From the NCBI RefSeq assembly GCF_040081925.1, contig NZ_JBEBMF010000002.1, positions 1,116,001-1,180,000 on the forward strand: a stretch of 64,000 nt of DNA. Direction: 5' to 3'. Position 1 is the first letter of the stretch. Every line of letters starts with the position of its first letter. This document shows positions 14,793 through 23,199 of the stretch, in pieces. The DNA comes from Mesorhizobium_K quangtriensis. GTDB lineage: Bacteria > Pseudomonadota > Alphaproteobacteria > Rhizobiales > Rhizobiaceae. The position numbers and the translations under genes are program-made. The notes below the pieces were generated by a model. It saw only the letters and a program-made list of their open reading frames with translations. It was not told the origin of the DNA and made no database searches.

Positions 14793-14848
14793 AATGGATT
14801 GGGTAGCCTCTAGCTGGGGTAAGGGTCTGTCGCTGCGGGTGCCGTCCG

Positions 14849-15988
14849 GTGTTTGATAGGTACAAGTTCACTGCTGCCTGTTTGGTTACGCTGGGCCTGC
14901 ATTCCGTAGCTCAAGGCCAGGAGGGCGTTCCGCCTGGCATCACGGAACCTTTAATTCTTGCACCATATGTCGCCACGGAAGCTCAGTGTACGAGGCCGCC
15001 GGGCCTCCAGCAGAACCTGGTTTTTGTACAAGATAATCGACGGGACTTCATGGAAGGCGTGGGGTTTGGCCTCGAACGCGCTGCCGGCGACCGCGATCTG
15101 ACCTATTCCAATGTTCTTTCGGAGAATGACGCAGGGCGGATGATCGAACAGGTCAATGCGCTTCGTGCATCCGCGACAGGGGCGGTGGTGGTTGCACCTG
15201 TTGATCCTCGGTCGCTGGCTCCCAGTCTGCAGGCGCTTATAGCTCAAGGCACCTATGTTGGCGCAGTGGTGCCGCCCCCCGCAGTCACAATTCTCAACGC
15301 ACCGCAGTATCTGACTGGAAAAACGCTTGCCGAGGAAGCTGCTCGTTACATTCGGGATAGTCTCGGTGGCAAAGCAAATGTCGTCCTTCTCACCCATGAC
15401 AGTCTTCAATTCCTGGCCCCTCGGTTCAGGGCAATGCGCGACGTTCTTGGCCAGTTGCCGGGCGTGACGATTGTTGCCGACATATCTCCGACGCCGGTGA
15501 GTGAGGAGGGAGGCTACCAGACAATGAAGACCATCCTCTTGGCCCAGCCTGATATAGACGTGGTGCTGGGTGCCGATGCTGTAGTGCTGGGAGCAATGCG
15601 TGCGCTTCGGGAATCCGGGAAGGCGCGGAACGATCAATTTCTCGGCGGAATAGATGGCGAGCCTGACGCTATTCGAGCTATCCAAACTAACGACGGCCCA
15701 TATAGGGCCACTGTAAGTCTGGCGTCTTCGATCTTTGGATATGCCCTTGGGCAATTTGCCGCCGACTGGCTGGACGGAAAGGTCGTACCGCAAGGTTTGG
15801 ATGTCCTGCCGAGTTTGCTCACTCGTGACAACATTGCCAATTATCAGGCAGAGATTTCCGACCCCGCCCAGGTTTGGAACGACAAAAAGCGCCGCGATGA
15901 GTACCTGAGAATGTACGGCGGTATCTGCTACGACACACGTAGTGAGTATCTGAATTTTGCTTGGTCTTCGGAAGCCGAGCCGAACTAA
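14849..15988 (+). CDS. periplasmic sugar-type binding protein, orphan
   Basis: 379 residues. It has a signal peptide (to about 23) and a type I periplasmic-binding fold: NLVFVQDNRRDFMEGVGFG, VVAPVDPRSLAPSLQALIAQG, PDIDVVLGADAVVLGAMRAL and FLGGIDGEPDAIRAIQ match the Peripla_BP_4/ribose-binding family. No permease or ATPase gene is nearby. The start is a GTG at 14849 with a weak ribosome binding site. It lies 56 bases after the CHASE3 kinase on the same strand, which suggests a sensory accessory role rather than transport. That role is inference. Confidence 0.8.
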   Translation: MFDRYKFTAACLVTLGLHSVAQGQEGVPPGITEPLILAPYVATEAQCTRPPGLQQNLVFVQDNRRDFMEGVGFGLERAAGDRDLTYSNVLSENDAGRMIEQVNALRASATGAVVVAPVDPRSLAPSLQALIAQGTYVGAVVPPPAVTILNAPQYLTGKTLAEEAARYIRDSLGGKANVVLLTHDSLQFLAPRFRAMRDVLGQLPGVTIVADISPTPVSEEGGYQTMKTILLAQPDIDVVLGADAVVLGAMRALRESGKARNDQFLGGIDGEPDAIRAIQTNDGPYRATVSLASSIFGYALGQFAADWLDGKVVPQGLDVLPSLLTRDNIANYQAEISDPAQVWNDKKRRDEYLRMYGGICYDTRSEYLNFAWSSEAEPN

Positions 15989-16217
15989 CGCCGCGCAAAG
16001 TCTCATGACGGCGTACCTTCTTATCGCCTCGCTGGCGAGCCAACGCCATTTTACCTCCGCTAAAATGCCAAGGTGTCCTCACCACCTCTTCTCGGCAAAT
16101 CCCGGCTATTCCCGGAAAAGGTCGCTTTCACCCTCCCAAATCAGCTCGTGCTCAGACGGCTTATTTGACCGTTATTTGACGACTTTCGGGATCAAGGCGC
16201 TAAGTGATTGAAAAGAT

Positions 16218-16292
16218 TGGTACGCCCACGGGGAATCGAACCCCGGTTTGCGCCGTGAGAGGGCGCCGTCCTGACCGCTAGACGATGGGCGC
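16218..16292 (-). tRNA. tRNA-Glu (anticodon CTC)
   Basis: On the minus strand the 5' acceptor strand GCGCCCA pairs with TGGGCGT (one G-T wobble). The anticodon arm reads CGCC-CTCTCAC-GGCG, giving anticodon CTC. The T-arm GGGGTTCGATTCCCC is canonical and CCA is encoded (complement of 16218-16220). The 3' end faces the accessory arm to the left. Confidence 0.95.
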
Positions 16293-16387
16293 GGAAGCCG
16301 CGATATAGGCTGGCTATCCAGAAAATGCAACGGGCTTCGCGGCAAATCAAACAGCGGTGCCAGAAGTGCCCAGTTGGTCGAGCAAAC

Positions 16388-16786
16388 TCAGCGCTTCGGC
16401 TCGATGAGATCCCATAAATTGCCATAGAGGTCGGCGAAGACGGCCACCGTGCCGTAGGCTTCGCGGCGCGGCTCTTCTCTGAAGGCAACGCCTTTGGCCA
16501 GCAGGGCCGCATGATCGCGATGGAAATCGTCCGTTTCCAGGAACAGGAAGACCCGGCCACCGGTCTGGTCGCCGACACGTGCCTGCTGGCTTTCGCCTTC
16601 GGCCTTGGCGAGCAACAGTCTCGCGCCGGAATTGCCGGCGACCAGCGTCACCCAGCGCTTGCCGCCGCCAAGATCGACATCCTCGGCGCGCTGAAGGCCG
16701 AGTTTCTCGGCGTACCAGTTCGCCGCCTCGTCATAGTCAGCCACGACAAGCGCCACGGTCGCGATGCGGCGATCGGGGGCGCTCAT
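16388..16786 (-). CDS. VOC (glyoxalase/dioxygenase fold) family protein
   Basis: 132 residues. The pattern is of paired beta-alpha-beta-beta-beta modules: RIATVALVVADYDEAANWYAEKLGL in the first half, FLFLETDDFHRDHAALLAKGVAF and AYGTVAVFADLYGNLWDLIEP in the second. The last segment carries the usual DLYGNLWDL ending. Which reaction it catalyses cannot be told from sequence. The ATG overlaps the stop of the upstream gene (ATGA at 16783-16786), so the two form an operon. Confidence 0.85.
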   Translation of the reverse strand: MSAPDRRIATVALVVADYDEAANWYAEKLGLQRAEDVDLGGGKRWVTLVAGNSGARLLLAKAEGESQQARVGDQTGGRVFLFLETDDFHRDHAALLAKGVAFREEPRREAYGTVAVFADLYGNLWDLIEPKR

Positions 16787-17169
16787 TCCTCAGCCACCAC
16801 GAAGCGGCCGACCACGCGTTTCGACAGGATGTCGTAGATGTAGATCGCCCGGCTGCCGTCCGTCAGGTCGAGCGCGAGCGAGAGACGGTTGCCCGACAGC
16901 GACTGCGAGACGATCCGGGCTCCCGCCGGAAGCACGATCTGCCCCTCGACGACTCCCTCCGGCGACGGGATCTCGACGCCAGCATCGACCACAGCTGGCG
17001 CGGGCGTCGTATTCATCGACTTGTAGACAAGGGCCGCAACGACGATCATAAGGGCGGCGAAAAGTATGCCGAGGTTGATGGCCACAAAACGCACCAGCTT
17101 GCGCCTGACATTCTCGACCGCCGGATCCAGCGGTTTTTCCTCTTCGATATTCAAAACCGGCCGCGTCAT
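16783..17169 (-). CDS. single-span membrane protein with periplasmic domain (DUF6476-like)
   Basis: 128 residues. A short cytoplasmic N-terminus (MTRPVLNIEEEKPLD) precedes one membrane helix (FVAINLGILFAALMIVVAALVY, about 26-47) and a C-terminal beta-rich domain (GVVEGQIVLPAGARIVSQSLSG, then SRAIYIYDI). It resembles the small membrane proteins called DUF6476; this is from memory and uncertain. The ATG at 17169 is chosen because upstream in-frame sequence overlaps rluD on the other strand. It is divergent to rluD with a 20-bp gap. Confidence 0.65.
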   Translation of the reverse strand: MTRPVLNIEEEKPLDPAVENVRRKLVRFVAINLGILFAALMIVVAALVYKSMNTTPAPAVVDAGVEIPSPEGVVEGQIVLPAGARIVSQSLSGNRLSLALDLTDGSRAIYIYDILSKRVVGRFVVAEE

Positions 17170-17189
17170 GATCAAGTCCCGGATGTCCG

Positions 17190-18251
17190 ATGGGCGACCC
17201 TGATAACGAAGACCCTCGCGAATTGATAGGGTCCTTGCGGTTTGAAGCCACGCAGGAGGCCGCAGGCAAGCGGCTGGATCAGTGGCTGACACAAATGCTG
17301 GGAGCGGAGTTCTCGCGCAGCCGCGTCCAGGCGCTCATCCGCCAGGGGGCGATCGCAGTCGACGGTAAGCCGGTCGACGATCCCGGCCGAAAGCTGAAGG
17401 CCTTCAACATTCTCGATGTAGCCCTGCCCGGGCCGGAAGCCGCCCAGCCCGCAGGCGAGGATATACCGCTCGACATTCTCTATGAGGACGCCGAACTGGT
17501 CGTCATCAACAAGCCGGCCGGGCTGGTCGTCCACCCCGGCGCGGGAAACGCCACGGGCACGCTCGTCAACGCGCTGATCCACCATTGCGGCGACAGCCTG
17601 TCGGGCATCGGCGGCGTGAAAAGGCCGGGTATCGTGCACAGGCTGGACAAGGAGACATCGGGCGTAATGGTCGTCGCCAAGACCGATCGGGCGCATCGTG
17701 CCCTGTCCGAGGCCTTTGCGGATCACGGCCGCACCGGAGACCTCCAGCGCGCCTATGTCGCTCTGCTCTGGGGCACACCGGAACGCAACGCCGGCACGGT
17801 CGACGCGCCGCTCGGCCGCGCCGCCGACCGGGTCCGGCGGTCCGTGGTGCCGGCGGGCCGTGGCGACGCTCGCCACGCTGTCACACACTATAAGGTACTC
17901 GATCGTTTCGGGACGTCGGTCGCAACCGGCAAGCCGGGCGCGCGAAATCCCGCCGCCCTTGCAGCGCTGGTGGAATGCGAACTGGAAACTGGCCGAACAC
18001 ACCAGATCCGTGTTCATATGGCCCATATGGGCCATCCGGTCGTCGGCGATCCGGACTACGGCCAGGCCTTCCGCACCAAGGCGAACCGGCTGTCGGAGCC
18101 AGCACGGACAGTGGCGAAGAACTTTCAGCGCCAGGCGTTGCACGCGCAACTTCTTGCCTTCACTCATCCAGTGACGGGTGAGATGATGCGCTTTGAAGCT
18201 CCGCTTCCCGCCGACATGGCGGAGCTGGTTGCGGCGTTCCGCGCAAGCTGA
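17190..18251 (+). CDS. rluD: RluA/RluD-family 23S rRNA pseudouridine synthase
   Basis: 353 residues. An N-terminal S4 RNA-binding domain (RLDQWLTQMLGAEFSRSRVQALIRQGAIAVDGK, about 28-60) precedes the RluA catalytic domain with the signature HRLDKETSGVMVVAKT, in which the Asp is the nucleophile, and RTHQIRVHMAHMGHPVVGD near the C-terminus. It converts uridine to pseudouridine in 23S rRNA helix 69 if a true RluD. Within the RluA family the exact site is inferred from the S4 domain and the position directly upstream of rpoH, the usual rhizobial order. Confidence 0.85.
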   Translation: MGDPDNEDPRELIGSLRFEATQEAAGKRLDQWLTQMLGAEFSRSRVQALIRQGAIAVDGKPVDDPGRKLKAFNILDVALPGPEAAQPAGEDIPLDILYEDAELVVINKPAGLVVHPGAGNATGTLVNALIHHCGDSLSGIGGVKRPGIVHRLDKETSGVMVVAKTDRAHRALSEAFADHGRTGDLQRAYVALLWGTPERNAGTVDAPLGRAADRVRRSVVPAGRGDARHAVTHYKVLDRFGTSVATGKPGARNPAALAALVECELETGRTHQIRVHMAHMGHPVVGDPDYGQAFRTKANRLSEPARTVAKNFQRQALHAQLLAFTHPVTGEMMRFEAPLPADMAELVAAFRAS

Positions 18252-18328
18252 CTTCACCGCAATTCAATCTGCGTTCAGCAAATGGAACTGGCGTTGCGGC
18301 ACGCCAACATTACAATCTGTTTAGTTTT

Positions 18329-18359
18329 GAACAAACCTCTGTATTTTCCGGTTTTGTTC
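18329..18359. promoter_or_regulatory. imperfect inverted repeat upstream of rpoH
   Basis: GAACAAACC (18329-18337) faces GGTTTTGTTC (18350-18359), differing by one base. An AT-rich TATATATG follows at about 18361. It lies in the 206-bp gap before rpoH and probably belongs to its promoter region. No sigma-factor consensus is assigned. Confidence 0.3.
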
Positions 18360-18457
18360 CTATATATGTCGGTTGGCCCCGGATGCGCGCAAATGCGGCC
18401 GGTGCCTCATGCCCGCCTCGTTTGAGGGGGCAAAGTAAGAGAGAGGAGGGCGCAACA

Positions 18458-19369
18458 ATGGCCCAGTCACTGCCAAGTATCGTTTCCGGAGAGGGCGGCC
18501 TGTCCCGCTATCTCGAGGAAATCAGACGTTTTCCCATGCTCCAGCCGCAGGAAGAGTACATGCTCGCCAAACGGTATAACGAGCATGGAGACACCAGCGC
18601 AGCCCATAAGCTCGTCACCAGCCATCTCCGGCTCGTGGCCAAGATCGCCATGGGCTATCGCGGCTACGGCCTGCCGATCGGCGAGGTCATCTCCGAAGGC
18701 AATGTCGGCCTCATGCAGGCCGTGAAGAAATTCGAACCCGAGCGCGGGTTCCGGTTGGCGACCTACGCCATGTGGTGGATCAAGGCCTCGATCCAAGAAT
18801 ACATCCTGCGTTCGTGGAGCCTTGTGAAGATGGGCACGACCGCCAACCAGAAGCGGCTGTTCTTCAACCTGCGCAAGGTGAAGGGCAAGATCCAGGCGCT
18901 CGACGACGGCGACCTCAAGCCGGACCAGATCGCGGAGATCGCGACTCGGCTGAACGTCTCGGAAGAGGAAGTCGTGTCGATGAACCGCCGTCTCTCCGGC
19001 GACGCCTCGCTCAACGCGCCGATCCGCGCATCGGAAGGCGAGTCCGGCGAATGGCAGGACTGGCTGGTCGACGACAGCGACAATGCCGAGCAGATCCTGG
19101 TCGAACAGGACGAGCTCGACAACCGCCGCGCCATGCTCAGCGACGCCATGTCGGTGCTGAACGATCGCGAGCGGCGCATCTTCGAGGCGCGTCGCCTCGC
19201 AGACGAGCCGCTGACGCTGGAAGAACTGTCGAGCGAGTTCGACATCAGCCGCGAGCGCGTGCGCCAGATCGAGGTCCGCGCTTTCGAGAAGGTGCAGGAT
19301 GCCGTCAAGGCGGCTGCCAAGCGGCAGCTTCAGGCCCTGCGGACCATCGAGGCGCAGCCGACAGCCTGA
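18458..19369 (+). CDS. rpoH: RNA polymerase heat-shock sigma factor RpoH
   Basis: 303 residues. Region 2 reads LVAKIAMGYRGYGLPIGEVISEGNVGLM, then RLATYAMWWIKASIQEYILRSWS. The RpoH box QKRLFFNLRKVK follows. Region 4 has LTLEELSSEFDISRERVRQIEVRAFEK. Region 1.1 is absent, as expected for sigma-32. The ATG at 18458 follows aggaggg; the longer frame from 18383 is rejected. It directs RNA polymerase to heat-shock promoters. A strong terminator follows directly. Confidence 0.95.
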   Translation: MAQSLPSIVSGEGGLSRYLEEIRRFPMLQPQEEYMLAKRYNEHGDTSAAHKLVTSHLRLVAKIAMGYRGYGLPIGEVISEGNVGLMQAVKKFEPERGFRLATYAMWWIKASIQEYILRSWSLVKMGTTANQKRLFFNLRKVKGKIQALDDGDLKPDQIAEIATRLNVSEEEVVSMNRRLSGDASLNAPIRASEGESGEWQDWLVDDSDNAEQILVEQDELDNRRAMLSDAMSVLNDRERRIFEARRLADEPLTLEELSSEFDISRERVRQIEVRAFEKVQDAVKAAAKRQLQALRTIEAQPTA

Positions 19370-19396
19370 CGAAACCTGTTCGTCTGAAATGCAAAA

Positions 19397-19422
19397 CCGC
19401 GCCGGAACCGGCGCGGTTTTTT
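19397..19422 (+). terminator. rpoH terminator
   Basis: CCGCGCCGG (19397-19405) pairs with CCGGCGCGG (19408-19416) across two unpaired bases, extended by A-T pairs, followed by six T (19417-19422). It begins 27 bases after the rpoH stop. Confidence 0.9.
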
Positions 19423-19444
19423 CACGTCGGAAGACTGCTTCGTG

Positions 19445-21022
19445 TCACCAGGGTACGTGAAAAATCTCCACCCGGGGCAAACCGATCGGCGTCACGCCGA
19501 CATCGCGCGCCAGCACGCCAAACCCCTCGGTTTCGACAAGATCCTTGTAGGGCTTCTCCGGGAAAAGCAGTCCGGCGCGATGCAGCGACGCATCGACCAG
19601 AAGCATCGTGCCACCGACGCCATGCAGTTCGACCTTTTCCAGATGACGAAGGTCGGAAAGATGAAGGCGCCCCCAAAAGTCCGCGGGGGGCTGGTACAGG
19701 CCATCCTTGACCGACCTGTAATATTGATAGTCTCTTCTCGCCCAGGTCGTCAGAAAATTGTTGCAGTCAAAACTGTGGCCGCCGGCGACCTTGACGCAGT
19801 TCGGCGTCACGATCCTGTCTCCGGTCGACAGGAGCGTCCGCAGGATGTCCGGAGGAAACTTCCACACATCGATATCGATCCACAGCGCCCAGTCATCGCT
19901 TTCGTCAAGGCCGTGCTGCAGAATGTGGTTCCTGACCTTTGCCAATCCACTGCGCCGTTCGCGCTGGAACCTCGGCTTGTGGCGCTTCAGGCGGTCGAGC
20001 TTTGTTCCGAGGCCCTTTTGCAGAAGGACGATGTCACGGTATCGGTCGCGCAGCGCAGCAACCGATGCCTGCAGGCGCTCCCAACTGCCATCCTTGCTGT
20101 CCCCTTCGCAGAAAACCAGCTTGATGCGTTCGCTTGGATAGTCGAGCGAACCGATGAGGTGCAGAAACGGTTCGATATGCTCGACTGCGTCCCGCAACGG
20201 TACGAGCACAGCGATGTTTCCGTCCTTGGGAGCAGACCTGCGGATGACTTCCGGAGCTATCCTGCCTTGCAGTTCCTTCTCGTCGCTCTGCGCGCCGCGT
20301 GTCAGGTAGTATTTGGCGCGGTAAAAGCGCTTCTTGACGGATCGTCCGAACTTCCGGCCAACGGGCTTCGCCAGCCACGTGCCGGCCCAATGATGTATCG
20401 ACAGGTTTTCAACCTGCTCGTTTTCCGGCGAGGCATCCTGTTTTCCATGATGATCGATTGGAGCGAATAACTTCGGGGGATGGACAATCAGGCCGGCTTG
20501 GTCGGAGTAACTCACCTGCGCGGACGTTAGAAGGCAGGGGCCGGTCGCGTTCAGCACCTCGCCGCTATGGGCCGAGTACAGCATGTTAGCCTGCACATGG
20601 GCCCAGAACGGATGCTTTGCCGGACTTGCGATGGTGCCGTTGAAGAGAAGATGCGGCAGGCGGTGCTGGGACGTATGAGCAACCTGGTGGGCCGCGGGTT
20701 CCTTGCACATCACGACTCGGTCTTCAGCCATGATCGGGTCGAACGGCGCGACGCACTCACAGTCCAGATCGGCATAGACCCCGCCGAAATGATGCAGCAG
20801 CAGGTAACGGCCCGCGTCGGCCCGGAATATGCCGCTCGGATAGCCGCAGAAGGTATCGACGAATTCAGGGTAGTGCTCGCCCACGAAATCGAGGAGCGTC
20901 CGATCATTCCAGAACATTCTCGTCCAGCCGGGATTGTGCTTCGCCCAACTGTCGACCCAAGGCTGGAATTGCTCCGGAATCCGGTCTGTCTTCCAGGTCT
21001 GGTGCAGAATCCGCGGTATCAT
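19445..21022 (-). CDS. two-domain glycosyltransferase: OCH1-like (GT32) fused to Anp1-like (GT62)
   Basis: 525 residues. Residues 1-215 match the OCH1/GT32 sugar-binding-DXD family: IPRILHQTWKTDRIPE at the start, GIFRADAGRYLLLHHFGGVYADLD with the DLD nucleotide-sugar/metal motif, and IHHWAGTW. Residues about 245-525 resemble fungal Anp1/Mnn9 (GT62): VLVPLRDAVEHIEPFLHLIG, KLVFCEGDSKDGSW, GLAKVRNHIL, WALWIDIDVWKFPPDIL with DID, and VTPNC. Both domains are usually separate proteins. The start overlaps the stop of a GT2 gene (ATGA), so the two act in one operon, probably on a surface glycan. The acceptor is unknown. Confidence 0.75.
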   Translation of the reverse strand: MIPRILHQTWKTDRIPEQFQPWVDSWAKHNPGWTRMFWNDRTLLDFVGEHYPEFVDTFCGYPSGIFRADAGRYLLLHHFGGVYADLDCECVAPFDPIMAEDRVVMCKEPAAHQVAHTSQHRLPHLLFNGTIASPAKHPFWAHVQANMLYSAHSGEVLNATGPCLLTSAQVSYSDQAGLIVHPPKLFAPIDHHGKQDASPENEQVENLSIHHWAGTWLAKPVGRKFGRSVKKRFYRAKYYLTRGAQSDEKELQGRIAPEVIRRSAPKDGNIAVLVPLRDAVEHIEPFLHLIGSLDYPSERIKLVFCEGDSKDGSWERLQASVAALRDRYRDIVLLQKGLGTKLDRLKRHKPRFQRERRSGLAKVRNHILQHGLDESDDWALWIDIDVWKFPPDILRTLLSTGDRIVTPNCVKVAGGHSFDCNNFLTTWARRDYQYYRSVKDGLYQPPADFWGRLHLSDLRHLEKVELHGVGGTMLLVDASLHRAGLLFPEKPYKDLVETEGFGVLARDVGVTPIGLPRVEIFHVPW

Positions 21023-22086
21023 TCCGGAGAACCGTTGCCATGTCGCCCAGGAGGAGGGTGAAAGTCGTTGACGATCAGTTCCGGAGTACCGCCGGGCTGC
21101 TTCTCGTCATGTGACCGCGACAGAATTCCGGCATCTCCGGACATTCCGGCCGTACCGAAGCCAAAGAGCCCTGTGGCATACCCGCGCCAGATTCTGAGCC
21201 TGTATTGCAGCGCTTTCAAATCACGCAGGCCGCCGCCGCCGTAGTGTCGCGACACGCGCATCATGTCAGCCGCTTCATTGAACCGGCGCTGGCGGATCAG
21301 ATGTCGCACGATCCGCATTGAGATGAAGCTCTTGCGCTTTTGAAGGACGTCTTCCGGGAAGCCGAACGAGCGCAATTTGTCGAGTTCGACGGCAATGCCG
21401 CTGAAGACGCCGTGCGGATCGGAAACGAAGCGTCGCGACATGCGGGCCTCGTCGAGATTGTAGGCCAGGACGGGCTGCCCGATCGTCGTCACGGCGCAAC
21501 GCGAAAGAATCGCCGCCCAATAGATCGTATCCTCGTCGAGATTTATGCTTTCGGGAAATCGCACTCCGGCGGCGGCCTTCGCGGTGACGAGCGCGCTGCC
21601 GACCGTGATGGAGCGTAGCTCATTCAGGAGATAGCGCCTGGCGTTCGCAGAATTGTCCTGCCCGTAATTGCCGGGAAGCTTCAACTTCTGGACGGTCTGT
21701 CCGCGATGGATCGAGGCTCCGATTGCAAGGCTGGCGGCCGGAGATGCGTCCAGAGCGTCGCTGAGCAGCGTCATCCCGCCCGGCAACACCTCATCGTCGG
21801 CGTCCAGAAAAAACAGGCGACCGCCGCGCGCCCGGTCGAGGCCGAAGTTCCTGGCAGCCCCAGCGTTCGAGAAGCCGGCTTCAAATACCGTCAGGGGCAA
21901 GCCATGCAGATCCCCCGCCTTCGCTGCCACATTGGCCGTTCCGTCCTGCGACCCGTCGTCTACGAGCAAGATTTCGTGGATCAACGCCTTGTCGGCTTCG
22001 AGGCTCGACAATGTCCGCGCTATCGTCGAGGAGGCGTTCCTCGCCGGTATGATGACGCTTATCTGCCCCGATCCGGTTTTCGGCAT
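21019..22086 (-). CDS. family 2 glycosyltransferase
   Basis: 355 residues from the ATG at 22086. ISVIIPARNASSTIARTLSSL, EILLVDDGSQDGT and GRLFFLDADDEVLPGG give the GT-A fold with the DAD metal site (FLDADDE). After the catalytic half comes a helical C-terminus without membrane spans. The start is uncertain: the frame is open and protein-like upstream (…RFPQDHYLENAPARRN), and TTG or GTG starts near 22190-22215 are possible. It is translationally coupled to the OCH1/Anp1-like gene. The sugar and acceptor are unknown. Confidence 0.8.
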   Translation of the reverse strand: MPKTGSGQISVIIPARNASSTIARTLSSLEADKALIHEILLVDDGSQDGTANVAAKAGDLHGLPLTVFEAGFSNAGAARNFGLDRARGGRLFFLDADDEVLPGGMTLLSDALDASPAASLAIGASIHRGQTVQKLKLPGNYGQDNSANARRYLLNELRSITVGSALVTAKAAAGVRFPESINLDEDTIYWAAILSRCAVTTIGQPVLAYNLDEARMSRRFVSDPHGVFSGIAVELDKLRSFGFPEDVLQKRKSFISMRIVRHLIRQRRFNEAADMMRVSRHYGGGGLRDLKALQYRLRIWRGYATGLFGFGTAGMSGDAGILSRSHDEKQPGGTPELIVNDFHPPPGRHGNGSPE

Positions 22087-22270
22087 ATTGCGGCGCGCGG
22101 GCGCATTCTCCAGATAGTGATCCTGTGGGAACCGGGGCAGATGGCTCCTCGGTCCCCGCCACTTCGCACTTTTGGCCAGCTTAGCCAATAGCCCTAACGT
22201 TGGACAAGACACGATGATCTCGTCCGACGCTGGTGTATCGGCGACATACAGGCGAAATGGATCTCTAGAC

Positions 22271-22639
22271 TCAGGTCGCCGGCTTGGGCGACAGTTTCTC
22301 CGCAATGGCTTCCATGCGCTGGGCAAGCCCGCCCAGCGCGCCGGTCAGCGCGGCGTCGCTTCTGTCCGCCTTGCTGAGCGCTTCGTCGCGCGTCTTGCGC
22401 AGCGTCGCGATCTCGCTTTCCATCCCCATCAGGCGTTTCTGCACTTCTGACAACTCGTCCATCACCATGATACCGGCCATGACGGTCAGCCGCTGATCGC
22501 CGATCTCGCCGAACGAATCCTTCAGGTGCGAGACATAGCGGTCAAAGCGCTCGGCGAGGCCGATCAGGTGCTCTTCCTGTCCCTCGTCGCAGGCCATCCG
22601 ATAGGCCTTGCCGTCGATCGTCACAGTGACCTGCGCCAT
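22271..22639 (-). CDS. zapA: cell division protein ZapA
   Basis: 122 residues. VTIDGKAYRMACDEGQEEHLIGLAERFDRYV, then GDQRLTVMAGIMVMDEL, is the ZapA globular head. The C-terminal half is a coiled coil (QKRLMGMESEIATLRKTRDEAL…). ZapA cross-links FtsZ filaments at the division site in the cytoplasm. It lies 4 bases downstream of a DUF4164 gene, the standard rhizobial pair. Confidence 0.9.
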   Translation of the reverse strand: MAQVTVTIDGKAYRMACDEGQEEHLIGLAERFDRYVSHLKDSFGEIGDQRLTVMAGIMVMDELSEVQKRLMGMESEIATLRKTRDEALSKADRSDAALTGALGGLAQRMEAIAEKLSPKPAT

Positions 22640-22643
22640 GATC

Positions 22644-22916
22644 CTACCTGTCCAGAACCGCGCGGATGGTTTCCATAGCCGTCACCAGCCGGCGCGAAAC
22701 TTCCTTGTTCGCCTCCTCGAGCCTGTCGCTCCTGGCCTCGGAACTGTCGAGTTCCTGCGCAAGCCGGCCTCGATCGGCGTTCAGCCTCTGTACCTCGGCT
22801 TCAGCTTCGGAATAATCCTGCTCGTGCTCAAGGCGCACGGAGACTGCGGATTCAAGCGCATCCATCGCCCTGCCCAACCTGGCAAGCACTTCCTTCAAGG
22901 TGGCTTCCTCGGTCAT
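22644..22916 (-). CDS. DUF4164 coiled-coil protein
   Basis: 90 residues, nearly all coiled coil (LKEVLARLGRAMDALESAV, then EAEAEVQRLNADRGRLAQEL). The location immediately upstream of zapA and the length fit DUF4164. It is probably a division-associated coiled-coil protein; function is not established. The start at 22916 (MTEEATL) is favoured over 22940 because the residues before it are Gly-rich and unlike the family. Confidence 0.75.
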   Translation of the reverse strand: MTEEATLKEVLARLGRAMDALESAVSVRLEHEQDYSEAEAEVQRLNADRGRLAQELDSSEARSDRLEEANKEVSRRLVTAMETIRAVLDR

Positions 22917-23199
22917 GGCTCCCGTGTCCGACCCGCCCATCACCGAATCGTTCGCATTCAGAACGATTTACCAGAGAAACATTAGGCATCGAGTGAAATC
23001 CTCGTCAACAAAGCTCTCTACACTGTCCCCTGCGAAGGCGTGCACAAATCATTTCGACGACGAAAGACGCCTGGACGCTCGCCGCCACGAGTCAGACGGC
23101 CTCGCGCGGGGACCTTCATTTTGTTGACACCAAAACCGTGCCTGATATGTGTCGCGGCGACTTTCCTGCTTATCGATCGAACCCACGAACGGAGCGACC

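Noticed and set aside
15819..16085. Minus-strand open frame with ggaggtaaa before an ATG at 16047, next to the tRNA
   Set aside because: Most of it lies antisense to the well-supported periplasmic binding protein gene and its residue composition is Arg/His/Ser-rich and irregular.
17172..18257. 361-residue minus-strand frame antisense to rluD
   Set aside because: A shadow of a high-GC gene: codon pattern and residues (Arg, Gly, Ala-rich) fit the opposite strand of rluD, which has clear family motifs.
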